From the NCBI GenBank assembly GCA_934747335.1, contig CAKVGS010000021.1:1-36686 (forward strand): a stretch of 36,686 nucleotides of DNA, given 5' to 3'. Each line of letters starts with the position of its first letter. Position 1 is the stretch's first letter. Of this stretch, positions 7,246 to 14,061 are shown piece after piece. The DNA comes from an uncultured Candidatus Melainabacteria bacterium (lineage in GTDB: Bacteria; Cyanobacteriota; Vampirovibrionia; Gastranaerophilales; Gastranaerophilaceae). Below the pieces are notes generated by a model that saw only the letters and a program-made list of their open reading frames with translations, had not been told where the DNA came from and made no database searches. The position numbers were made by a program, and so were the translations under genes.

Positions 7246-7737
7246 CTATTTCTTTAAAATACTTTCACCTGAAATTTTTTCACCTTTGATGGTGTATTTT
7301 GCATGCTCTGTTTTCATCAAATGATTATCAACCAATGAATAAGATTCAAGAGTCAAATCGTTTATCCCTGAAAAAGTATTGTCAGAAAGTCTTAAAGTAA
7401 CAGTATCTGTTAGAATTTTGTTGTCATAAGGAGCTTTTTTAGAAAAAACAACCAAGTTGCCTTCAACTGCTTTTACTGAAATTTCTGCATTTGCTCCGCT
7501 AAAAGGATTTGATAAAGTAATTTTATCGCCAACTCTTGATAAATTCCACATATCAGTACTTACAGGTTTAAATGTTCCATAGCTGTTTGTGTTAACCAGT
7601 TGTGCTGTTACTCTCCAACTTCCGAAAAATGCTTTTGGAATGTCATTAATCGCAATACCTGTGCTTAAAATAACTTCATCCGCAAATAACGGTAATGCTG
7701 AAAATATAAAAAATAATAAAATTAAAAATTTTTTCAT
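7246..7737 (-). CDS. Secreted hypothetical beta-rich protein, 163 residues
   Basis: The N-terminus is a clear signal peptide (MKKFLILLFFIFSALPLFA, cut before DEV). The mature part (about 144 residues) is predicted mainly beta: alternating strands around FFGSWRVTAQLVNTNS, MWNLSRVGDKITLSNP, AEISVKAVEGNLVVFSK and DTVTLRLSDNTFSG. I know no family for it; the pattern would suit a small periplasmic beta-barrel or sandwich protein. It lies 39 bp downstream of lepB on the same strand but has its own extended -10 element 6 nt before the ATG and no Shine-Dalgarno, so it may be expressed as a leaderless mRNA as well as by read-through. Confidence 0.7.
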   Translation of the reverse strand: MKKFLILLFFIFSALPLFADEVILSTGIAINDIPKAFFGSWRVTAQLVNTNSYGTFKPVSTDMWNLSRVGDKITLSNPFSGANAEISVKAVEGNLVVFSKKAPYDNKILTDTVTLRLSDNTFSGINDLTLESYSLVDNHLMKTEHAKYTIKGEKISGESILKK

Positions 7738-7743
7738 AAAATT

Positions 7744-7752
7744 ATTATAACA
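7744..7752 (-). promoter_or_regulatory. Extended -10 element of a leaderless gene (secreted protein)
   Basis: On the reverse strand TGt-TATAAT is followed by 6 nt (AATTTT) and the ATG at 7737. No ribosome-binding site is present and no strong -35 is visible. Confidence 0.45.
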
Positions 7753-7776
7753 ATTATTAAAAAAAAGTCATATTAT

Positions 7777-8415
7777 TTACAATGATTTTAAATGGTTAAG
7801 CGGCCAAAACAAAAAGACCGCACGCCCGATAAAACGTTCTTTTGGTAACGTCCCCCAAAAACGGCTATCCATTGAGTTTCCTCTATTGTCGCCCATCATA
7901 AAATATTGACCTTCAGGGATTATAAGCGGGCCGCAAAACATGTCTGCCTTACATTTATGGAAATCATATTCACTCATAATATAATCTTCTTGTAAGGGTT
8001 TATCATTGATATAAACTTTATAAGCACCGTTTGTTCCTTGTTTGATTTCCAGTTTTTCTCCCGGAAGTCCCACCACTCTTTTAATATAAGCTATATCCTT
8101 ACAGAAAAAACCAGTTAGACGGCTAAACACAGCCCAAGGTGTTGTTTTAAGTTTTACAAAAGGCGGATAAAAAATCATTACGTCACCGCGCTGAGGCGTA
8201 TTTTCAAAATGGTGTGTTTTAATTAAATTAGGAAACTTTGTAAGTTTTTCAACAACTATTCTATCGCCTTCGACAAGTGTTGGTTTCATAGAACCTGACG
8301 GAATCCATCTCAATTCTGCTACAAAAAATCTTATCAAAATAACTGCTATTACTACAAAAACGATTGTATCAACAGTTTCTTTTAAATTAGCTTTAAATTT
8401 TTCTTTATCAATCAT
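7777..8415 (-). CDS. lepB: Signal peptidase I
   Basis: This 212-residue S26 peptidase cleaves signal peptides at the outer face of the inner membrane. One N-terminal membrane helix (residues about 16-33, IVFVVIAVILIRFFV) is followed by the catalytic serine in PSGSMKPTL (Ser42), the catalytic lysine in YIKRVVGLPGE (Lys112), and the conserved GDNRGNSMDSRFWG near the C-terminus. Domain order and length fit the family. The region around 85-107 with FFCKD and the later HKCKADMFCGP holds several cysteines, which could form a disulfide outside the membrane. The start codon overlaps the stop of the polyprenyl synthase gene by 4 nt (ATGA), so the two are translationally coupled. Confidence 0.95.
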   Translation of the reverse strand: MIDKEKFKANLKETVDTIVFVVIAVILIRFFVAELRWIPSGSMKPTLVEGDRIVVEKLTKFPNLIKTHHFENTPQRGDVMIFYPPFVKLKTTPWAVFSRLTGFFCKDIAYIKRVVGLPGEKLEIKQGTNGAYKVYINDKPLQEDYIMSEYDFHKCKADMFCGPLIIPEGQYFMMGDNRGNSMDSRFWGTLPKERFIGRAVFLFWPLNHLKSL

Positions 8416-9203
8416 ATTAACCTTAATAATTCCTCTAAACCTTTTGAGTAATCATTTTGAGGCAAATCCCCAATTTCACTCCTCATCTCTTCTAAATAAT
8501 TATCCATTAAAGCTTGAGTTTTTTCAATCCCTAAAATATCTTTGAGTGTGTGAATATTATTATTTTTATCCACAGCTTCGGATTTTGCTTCTAAATCATT
8601 TTTTATTTGAAACAAAATTCCAAAATTTTCTGCAAATTTTTGCGCCATATTGATATCCAATTTTGCTAGCTCTGCTGAGCTTTTTAGAGTCGCCACAAAC
8701 AATTCAGCCGTTTTGCCTTTTGCAATTTCCAAATATTCTTTTTTTGTCGGATACTTTCCTCTTAAAGAATATTGCAACAATTCAGCTTCGCTCATTTTTT
8801 GTATGCAGGTTTGAAAATTATTGATAACATTCCAATTTTGAATTTTGATTAACTTTGAGGTTGCAAGTGATAATAAGTAATCACCACTTAGAATTGCAAT
8901 ATGAGAATTGAATTTCTTATTGAAAGTTTTATCATTACGCCTAAAATCAGCGTTATCAATCACATCATCATGCAAAAGCGAAGCATTATGAATAAGTTCA
9001 CATGCTGTTAACAAATCAATATTAACATCTTTTGAAAACGCTTTTGTATAAAGAATTGTCAAAAGCGAACGAATACGTTTTTGGGGACTTTTAAGAAAAT
9101 GATAAAGTTCTTTAAATATCTCATTTTCTGTATGAAGTAGATTATATAAACTCTCATCAACCAAATTTAATTCGGCTTTTACGATTTGTGCAATTTTTTC
9201 CAT
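8412..9203 (-). CDS. Polyprenyl diphosphate synthase-family protein with degenerate second Asp motif
   Basis: This 263-residue all-helical isoprenyl synthase family protein would normally extend allylic diphosphates with isopentenyl diphosphate for quinone or lipid carriers. The first aspartate-rich motif is intact (LLHDDVIDNADFRR, DDVID at 79-83), as is the KTAELF segment. The second motif, usually FQ-x-x-DDxxD, reads FQIKNDLEAKSE (Asn202, Asp203, then LEA), so two of three metal-binding aspartates are missing. The substrate-binding GKRxRP region reads SPQKRIRS. It is also shorter than the usual 320 residues. It may be a divergent short-chain enzyme, or a non-catalytic partner of a heterodimer. 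The stop codon TGA overlaps the lepB start. A -10-like element lies 6 nt before the ATG. Confidence 0.85.
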   Translation of the reverse strand: MEKIAQIVKAELNLVDESLYNLLHTENEIFKELYHFLKSPQKRIRSLLTILYTKAFSKDVNIDLLTACELIHNASLLHDDVIDNADFRRNDKTFNKKFNSHIAILSGDYLLSLATSKLIKIQNWNVINNFQTCIQKMSEAELLQYSLRGKYPTKKEYLEIAKGKTAELFVATLKSSAELAKLDINMAQKFAENFGILFQIKNDLEAKSEAVDKNNNIHTLKDILGIEKTQALMDNYLEEMRSEIGDLPQNDYSKGLEELLRLI

Positions 9204-9209
9204 AAAATA

Positions 9210-9218
9210 ATTTTAGCA
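9210..9218 (-). promoter_or_regulatory. Extended -10 element of the leaderless polyprenyl synthase-lepB operon
   Basis: On the reverse strand TGc-TAAAAT is followed by 6 nt (TATTTT) and the ATG at 9203. There is no Shine-Dalgarno and no clear -35. Confidence 0.35.
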
Positions 9219-9272
9219 TGAAGCTGATAGGAGATATAGTAGCAAGGTTGCTAGATTGTTTTTTAGGTTAAT

Positions 9273-9402
9273 AAAACCCTCTCCCGCCTTCGGCACCCTC
9301 CCCCGAGGGAGGGCACTAAAGTCGTTCACTTTACGCAAACTTGACTACATTAAATTAACACAAGTTACTCCCTCTCTTGGGAGAGGGGAAGGGGATAGGG
9401 TG
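9273..9402. repeat. CCCTCTCCC-type interspersed repeat pair
   Basis: AAACCCTCTCCCGCCTTCGG with CCTCCCCCGAGGGAGGG on the left and CTCCCTCTCTTGGGAGAGGG with GGATAGGGTG on the right form an imperfect inverted arrangement around ACTAAAGTCGTTCAC. The last motif recurs in inverted form at 11236 and 11500. Most of the 219 bp between the flanking genes is repeat. Confidence 0.6.
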
Positions 9403-9422
9403 TTATTAACTATGTTGCTAAC

Positions 9423-10583
9423 TTAAGATTTTTCTTTCAAAAATCTTACATAGTAAGAAGATACAGCAGGTACTATGCTCAATAGTACAAGTACATTCAT
9501 TATGCCAAATTTTTGCGCAACTGCACCTAAAATTGACATGCACAATGCAACAATTCCCCAACAAAATCCATTAATAAATCCTGCAACAATACTTTTATAT
9601 TCAGGTAGAGTTCTCTGCGCCCAAACCATTGTAACAGGCTGTGCCAACATTGTTGCAAATCCGATTGCAAAAAATATTACAAGTGATAATACAGGATGAG
9701 TTTTATAAGTGAAAGCAAACAATAGCATCATTGGGAAAGTAGCCCACATTGAGAAATACACGACAGACTTTGAACCGAAAATCTTTTCTGCTTTCGGGCT
9801 TAAAAAAGAACTGAATGCTCCTGCAAATACAAATAAGAATAGAGCAAAACCAATGTAGAAAGGCGAATATCCCATTGATTTCCATAAGAATGGAAGTAAT
9901 ATGCAAGAGCTGTTCGTAATCAATGATTTCATCATAGAAATTAACATCAAATAATTCATTTGCTTATTAGATAAAATATCTTTGAAAGATTTAAAAAATT
10001 CTTTTCTAATCGGAGGCTTTTCAATTTTTGATAATTTAGGAACGCAGAAAAACATCAAAGAAGCCAAAGCTAAACCGATTAGTGAGGTGTAAGAAATCAT
10101 TGATAAGCCCAAAACTTGGGTAATTAAAGCAGCTAAAAGCGGGCCGAAAGCAAATCCTAATGAACCCATGCTAATAAATATACCCATGTTATTAGAACAG
10201 TCTTTTCCTGAAAAATGGTTTACAAAACCCATTGATTGAGGGTGGAAAAAGCTTCCGCCAAGACTGCCTAGAATCATAAAAATTAATAATATGTATACAT
10301 TCGGAGCAAGAGGAGTTAAAGGAATAAATACAGATGTTAGAACCAAACCCCAAAATATAAAAAATCTTTTCAGCATATTATCTGCAAAAAAACCGAAAAC
10401 CGGCTGCAACATGGATGAGCAAATATGAGAAATACTTATGATTACAGTAGCTATTGCCATTGAAAACCCGAGTTTTGATGCAATAAACGGCATTATAGGA
10501 TTTAAAAATCCGCTGTATACATCTGCTATTAAATGTCCTAAACATAGCCAAATTATTGCTTTTTGCGTTGCATCTTTGTTCAT
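9423..10583 (-). CDS. MFS transporter, fosmidomycin-resistance (Fsr)-like
   Basis: This 386-residue inner-membrane protein has about 12 hydrophobic segments and resembles the Fsr branch of the major facilitator superfamily: a histidine in the first helix (LGHLIADVYSGFLNPIMPF), a basic loop after the second helix (FGFFADNMLKR), and GGSFFHPQSMGF in helix 4, comparable to the family's FHPEA motif. Fsr proteins export fosmidomycin and probably other small molecules by proton antiport; the real substrate here is unknown. The start has AAGGA upstream. Its promoter (10752-10780, reverse strand) lies about 160 bp upstream, so the mRNA leader contains a 95 bp palindromic repeat. The divergent neighbour encodes a winged-helix protein, a common arrangement for a transporter and its regulator. 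Confidence 0.85.
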   Translation of the reverse strand: MNKDATQKAIIWLCLGHLIADVYSGFLNPIMPFIASKLGFSMAIATVIISISHICSSMLQPVFGFFADNMLKRFFIFWGLVLTSVFIPLTPLAPNVYILLIFMILGSLGGSFFHPQSMGFVNHFSGKDCSNNMGIFISMGSLGFAFGPLLAALITQVLGLSMISYTSLIGLALASLMFFCVPKLSKIEKPPIRKEFFKSFKDILSNKQMNYLMLISMMKSLITNSSCILLPFLWKSMGYSPFYIGFALFLFVFAGAFSSFLSPKAEKIFGSKSVVYFSMWATFPMMLLFAFTYKTHPVLSLVIFFAIGFATMLAQPVTMVWAQRTLPEYKSIVAGFINGFCWGIVALCMSILGAVAQKFGIMNVLVLLSIVPAVSSYYVRFLKEKS

Positions 10584-10615
10584 ATTCCTTATCCTCTTAA
10601 GTCGTTAGATTTTAT

Positions 10616-10710
10616 GGATTGCTTCGTCACTAACGTTCCTCGCAATGACATGGCGTAAATTGCCAAGTTGGACGTCATTGCGAGAGAAACTTTGTTTCTC
10701 GTGGCAATCC
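10616..10710. repeat. 95 bp palindromic repeat (GGATTGCTTCG...CATTGCGAG type)
   Basis: The outer arms GGATTGC / GCAATCC and inner arms CTCGCAATGAC / GTCATTGCGAG pair across a centre containing GGC-GTAAATT-GCC. A second copy lies at 36472-36563. The ATTGCGAGG / GGATTGCTTCG theme is a widespread small repeat type in bacteria. This copy falls in the predicted 5' leader of the MFS gene. Confidence 0.75.
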
Positions 10711-10751
10711 ATAATGCTAAAATTCTATGGACTTGTTTCCCTTTTACAATA

Positions 10752-10797
10752 ATTATAGTCTGTATAAATTGATTAATCAAATGTATAGTGTTATAAT
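10752..10797. promoter_or_regulatory. Symmetric divergent promoter with abutting -35 elements
   Basis: Forward: TTGATT (10769-10774), 17 bp, extended -10 TGt-TATAAT (10792-10797). Reverse: TTGATT (10775-10780 on the complement), 17 bp, TATAAT (10752-10757 on the complement). The two -35 hexamers are back to back and make the palindrome TTGATTAATCAA. The forward -10 ends 6 nt before the ATG at 10804. One dimeric regulator bound at the centre would cover both -35 elements. Confidence 0.7.
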
Positions 10798-10803
10798 CAA
10801 GCT

Positions 10804-11118
10804 ATGAGTACAGAAGCGGAAGATACAAATTTAAAGATGGTTGGTTTGGAGTTAATGTTTTTGACTCCTGAAAAGTACAGCCATGCAGACGGAATTACGG
10901 CTGTTGAACTCGCTAAACTTGTAAATTTACCCGTAAATGAAGTTAAAAAGAAGCTTCAAATTTTGAAAGATAAAAATATTGTACGTGTAAAAGGTATAAA
11001 TCCTAAATACTGGCTTTTTGATGAGTACAATTTTCAACGTCTTGATGACGATGATGATATTTTTCATTTGCTTTGTAATTTTGAAGATGTCGATTTTGAT
11101 AAATATTTTAGCTATTAA
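10804..11118 (+). CDS. Winged-helix DNA-binding protein, 104 residues
   Basis: Residues about 20-72 form a winged helix-turn-helix: GITAVELAKLVNLPVNEVKKKLQILKDKNIVRVKG has the helix-turn-helix spacing and the two-stranded wing of ArsR/MarR/TrmB-like regulators. The C-terminus is strongly acidic (DDDDD at about 80-84, then EDVDFDKYFSY). There is no ligand-binding domain, so signal sensing is not evident. The ATG sits at the predicted transcription start (TATAAT ends 6 nt earlier) and has no ribosome-binding site, so the mRNA should be leaderless; the next in-frame ATG (10837) also lacks one. Divergent from the MFS exporter across a symmetric promoter, it is a candidate local regulator, though the sequence does not prove this. 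Confidence 0.7.
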   Translation: MSTEAEDTNLKMVGLELMFLTPEKYSHADGITAVELAKLVNLPVNEVKKKLQILKDKNIVRVKGINPKYWLFDEYNFQRLDDDDDIFHLLCNFEDVDFDKYFSY

Positions 11119-11187
11119 TAATTTAAGTTTAGCTTCTCTCGAAGTGGGGGATTGCGCTAAAGGCGTGAAAGGGGTTTATCAGAATTT

Positions 11188-11515
11188 ATAACTGTAACCC
11201 ACCCGCATTTGTAGCTCACTCCAGTTCGCGCAATTATCGAACGACTTTAGGTTATTCCCTCTCCGAGGGAGAGGTACAGATTATTTTTAAACTTTGTTCT
11301 CTCCCACAGCATCCATTTAGTGGGAGAGATGTCACGAAAGTGACAGAGAGGGAAAGGGAGAGGGGTTTACAATACGTAAAGTAAACAAATTCTATAATCC
11401 AACCAGCCTTCGGCTCGAACCCTCACCCAAAAATCAAAGTTTCGCGTGGCTCAACTTGATTTTCTACCCTCTCCCAAAGAGAGGGGCTTCGCGCAATTAT
11501 CGAACGACTTTAGTG
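11188..11515. repeat. Block of interspersed repeats in a 646 bp gene-free region
   Basis: Within 11119-11764 I see: a partial copy of the CCATGGATAGG family (AACCCACCCGCATTTGTAG, from 11188); ATCGAACGACTTTAG twice (about 11235 and 11499); a CCCTCTCCGAGGGAGAGG hairpin (about 11253); GTGGGAGAGATGTCACGAAAG with GAGAGGGAAAGGGAGAGGGG (11320-11365); and an inverted copy of the GGGTGAGGG family (11395-11490). No gene is credible. The rest, 11520-11764, is promoter and leader of the next gene. Confidence 0.65.
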
Positions 11516-11532
11516 CAGCTCCTTCCCTCAAT

Positions 11533-11548
11533 TGTTAACTTTTGTAAA
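11533..11548 (+). promoter_or_regulatory. Tandem direct repeat TGTTAA-N4-TGTAAA (HLR1-like box), copy B
   Basis: Half-sites TGTTAA and TGTAAA, 10 bp apart, separated by CTTT. The box ends 29 bp before the -10 element at 11578, placing it at about -57 to -42 relative to the predicted transcription start. Confidence 0.5.
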
Positions 11549-11555
11549 GACGAAT

Positions 11556-11583
11556 TTGCAAGCTGTAATTCAGTTGGTATAAT
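11556..11583 (+). promoter_or_regulatory. Sigma70-type promoter with extended -10 for the coiled-coil protein gene
   Basis: TTGCAA (11556-11561), 16 bp, TGg-TATAAT (11578-11583). The transcript would have a leader of about 175 nt containing the small inverted repeat GACAA...TTGTC (about 11590-11615) and AGGAG 8 nt before the ATG. Confidence 0.65.
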
Positions 11584-11764
11584 AGTTTTAGACAATTGAT
11601 ACAAAATTTGTCAAAAAAACATTCCATAAAAATAGCAATTTTTAATCTGTTTGTGTGTTTAGATATATAAGACCAAAAGATTGTAGAATTTTAATGGGAT
11701 TAAAAGTAAGATAAAACAAAAACGGAAATTAAATAATAGTTGTAAAATATAGGAGTAATTAGTT

Positions 11765-13516
11765 ATGTCAGACGAATTATCAATTCAACCACAAGTTCAA
11801 CAAAAACAATCAAGTGCATTACCTTATGCAGTTGGTGGTGCTGCTATCGGTGGTGTTGGTGGTTATGCAGCTGCAAAAATGACAGCACCAAAACCAAAGT
11901 ATGCATCTCATGAAGACATTATCAGAGATACAAAGGATAACTTTGAAAAAGCTGCTAAAGAAGTTATTTCTGAAGAAGCAGAACAAACTAAAGCAATTGA
12001 TGCAAGACAATCAGCAATTAAAGCTAGAGATAAATGGATAGCAGATAAAAATGCATTTGTAGAAGCTAATAAAGGTGGTGCAGTTCCTGAATTGGCGTCT
12101 GACCATGAATTAATGAAGAAGAAAGCTGAAATTGAAAATAGTATTAAAACAATTGAAGGCAACACAACAGCTTCAAAAACTGTTACAAAAGAACCAATGG
12201 CTCTTTTAAGATCAAGACTAAAAGAACTTAAGAAAGCTGATAATGCATTGCAAGAACTTAAAGCAAATAATGCATCCAAGGAAGAAATTAACAATGCACT
12301 TAATGCGGTAAAAGCTGCAGAAGCAAAATATGATTCAGCAGTAGATGAAGTTGTTAAGAATACTAAATTTAAAGATACAAAAGTTATCAATGGCGTTGAA
12401 GTAAAAGTAACTGATGCAGAAGTTGAAAAAATGAAAGAAGCCTATAAAAAAGAATTAAAAGGCTATCAGGCAGATTATATGACCGCTTGGGATAAATTCT
12501 CAGTTAAAAAGCCTGACAATGAATATGTAAAAGCAAAAGCAAATTTAGCAAAAAATGAACAAGCTGTTAAGGATGCTTTAAACAAATTGGAAGAAACAAC
12601 AGGTTATAAATTTGAACATGTTTATAATGAAAGAAAAAATAATGGTGTTACTCACTTTACAAAAAGAGCAAAAATTGCATTTGAATCTGAAAAAAATAGG
12701 AATAAAAACTTAAATAAATTGCTTAAAAATTTCGATAAAGCAATGAATAAAGCTCCAAATGCTAATATGTGGGAAAGACTTGCTTATGCATTGGATTATG
12801 TTGCAACAGGCAGAGCATTACCAACGATGAATCAAAAAGATGCCTTGAAATCGTTCATGGATACATTGACTGATAAGGAAAAGAACTTGTTAAAAGGTTT
12901 GGAAGAATCAGGTAAACCAATTACTGAAGATACAATTAAAGAACTTATAAAGATTTCTGATGAAAAATTGGCAACAATAAAATCAAGTACTGCTACTATT
13001 GGTAAAGCTGATAAAGAAATTAATAAGTCACAAAAAGAATTGAATAAGTTAAAATCTTCTTTACCAAAAGGTCAATATTATAATGAAGCTGGTGAAATTT
13101 GCCAAAACGGAAAAGTTCTTAATAAACCTGCAACATTCGCAGCACCTGAATTTAAACCAACTAGTGCTGAGTTGCCAAAAGAAGTTACATATCAAACAAA
13201 AGGTTCAGGCGTTGATACAAAAGCATTGAATGAAGCAAAAGCTCAATTGGCAGATGTTGAAGGAAAAATTACGGAAGCAAGAAATGCATTGCCAAAAACA
13301 GCAGGTATGTCAGAAGAAGAAGCTGTTAAGAAATTCATTGAAAAGAATGGTACAGTAGATGAAGCAATAAAGAAAGCTTTCGGTGAAGATGTTAAAGCTT
13401 TATTGGAAAAGAAAATTCCTAATAAAAAATTAGCAGCTTATATCGGCGGTGGTGCAGCAATCTTGGCAGCTTTGGGATATATGATTGCTCCAAAACATTC
13501 TGAAGACATTGCATAA
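11765..13516 (+). CDS. Large coiled-coil protein with N-terminal glycine zipper and C-terminal membrane segment
   Basis: I do not recognise a family for this 583-residue protein. After a Gln-rich start there is a short Gly/Ala segment at about 20-42 (YAVGGAAIGGVGGYAAAKM), resembling a glycine zipper. Residues about 50-540 are almost entirely charged helix with Ala, Lys and Glu, likely coiled coil. The C-terminus has a second Gly/Ala-rich hydrophobic segment (AAYIGGGAAILAALGYMIAP, about 557-576) and a short tail. Two small hydrophobic ends joined by a long helical rod suggest a membrane-associated scaffold or spacer. The start is supported by AGGAG and a strong promoter; a terminator follows. 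Codon use looks like the neighbours'. Confidence 0.7.
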   Translation: MSDELSIQPQVQQKQSSALPYAVGGAAIGGVGGYAAAKMTAPKPKYASHEDIIRDTKDNFEKAAKEVISEEAEQTKAIDARQSAIKARDKWIADKNAFVEANKGGAVPELASDHELMKKKAEIENSIKTIEGNTTASKTVTKEPMALLRSRLKELKKADNALQELKANNASKEEINNALNAVKAAEAKYDSAVDEVVKNTKFKDTKVINGVEVKVTDAEVEKMKEAYKKELKGYQADYMTAWDKFSVKKPDNEYVKAKANLAKNEQAVKDALNKLEETTGYKFEHVYNERKNNGVTHFTKRAKIAFESEKNRNKNLNKLLKNFDKAMNKAPNANMWERLAYALDYVATGRALPTMNQKDALKSFMDTLTDKEKNLLKGLEESGKPITEDTIKELIKISDEKLATIKSSTATIGKADKEINKSQKELNKLKSSLPKGQYYNEAGEICQNGKVLNKPATFAAPEFKPTSAELPKEVTYQTKGSGVDTKALNEAKAQLADVEGKITEARNALPKTAGMSEEEAVKKFIEKNGTVDEAIKKAFGEDVKALLEKKIPNKKLAAYIGGGAAILAALGYMIAPKHSEDIA

Positions 13517-13555
13517 TACAAAATAACTAATAACAACTATTATTTTACAAACAAC

Positions 13556-13590
13556 AAGAACGACTGACTTCCGTTAGTCGTTCTTTTATT
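13556..13590 (+). terminator. Intrinsic terminator after the coiled-coil gene
   Basis: AAGAACGACT and AGTCGTTCTT pair around a loop (GACTTCCGTT), followed by TTTTATTATA. About 40 bp after the stop. Confidence 0.8.
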
Positions 13591-13612
13591 ATAAAAAACA
13601 CCGCTCAGCTAA

Positions 13613-13685
13613 TCCCCTCTCCGAGGGAGAGGGTTGAAAATCAAGTTGAGCCATGCGAAACTTAGATTTTCGGGTGAGGGTTTAG
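13613..13685. repeat. CCTCTC-GAGAGG / GGGTGAGGG family repeat
   Basis: CCCCTCTCCGAGGGAGAGGG, then GAAAATCAAGTTGAGCCATG and GATTTTCGGGTGAGGGTTTA. It closely matches the inverted copy at 11395-11490 and is related to 6808-6905. It is the first of three adjacent repeats in the gene-free stretch 13517-14061. Confidence 0.7.
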
Positions 13686-13692
13686 GCGTAAG

Positions 13693-13763
13693 CAACCTCC
13701 ATGGATAGGGAGGTCGGAGCTGTTGGCGAAGCTTTGCTGAGCCTTACAGATACGGGTGGGTTA
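13693..13763 (+). repeat. Interspersed repeat, CCTCCATGGATAGGGAGG family, copy 2
   Basis: From CAACCTCCATGGATAGGGAG to ACGGGTGGGTTA. It differs from the copies at 6691-6764 and 17396-17465 by only a few substitutions. Confidence 0.75.
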
Positions 13764-13786
13764 CTACTTTTAAGACTCTTCTATGC

Positions 13787-13909
13787 CACCCTCATCAGAG
13801 CTCCGCTCAGCTTCTCCCCTCAAGGGCGAAGCGGTAGAATACGTTAAATTGGCGCAAGTAACCGCTTCTCCCTTGAGGGGAGAAGCTGAGCGGAGCTCTG
13901 ATGAGGGTG
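13787..13909. repeat. 123 bp near-perfect palindrome
   Basis: Arms of 49 bp (13787-13835 and 13861-13909) differ by one base around a 25 bp loop. They begin CACCCTCATCAGAGCTCCGC. The high symmetry suggests recent insertion or active homogenisation. The forward frame that spans it has no ribosome-binding site and reads through repeats, so I do not call a gene. Confidence 0.8.
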
Positions 13910-13959
13910 ATACAGCCAACTCAAATCCGCCCTCCATACTTTCATTCCCAAAAACAAAC

Positions 13960-13975
13960 TGTAAACTTTTGTAAC
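13960..13975 (+). promoter_or_regulatory. Tandem direct repeat TGTAAA-N4-TGTAAC (HLR1-like box), copy C
   Basis: Half-sites TGTAAA and TGTAAC, 10 bp apart, separated by CTTT, about 85 bp before the EF-hand/LysM gene. The reverse complement GTTACAAAAGTTTACA fits both HLR1 half-sites. The downstream -10 is unclear (TACCGT at 14011 is weak). Confidence 0.5.
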
Positions 13976-14061
13976 AAATTTCTCCAAAATCCTAAAGTTT
14001 TTCAAAAAAATACCGTAAACATGAACATAACGTGTAAGTATGCATGAAAGGAGATTATATC

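Noticed and set aside
13783..13974. Forward open frame of 63 codons across the 123 bp palindrome.
   Set aside because: It is entirely repeat sequence with no ribosome-binding site; its end overlaps the HLR1-like box.
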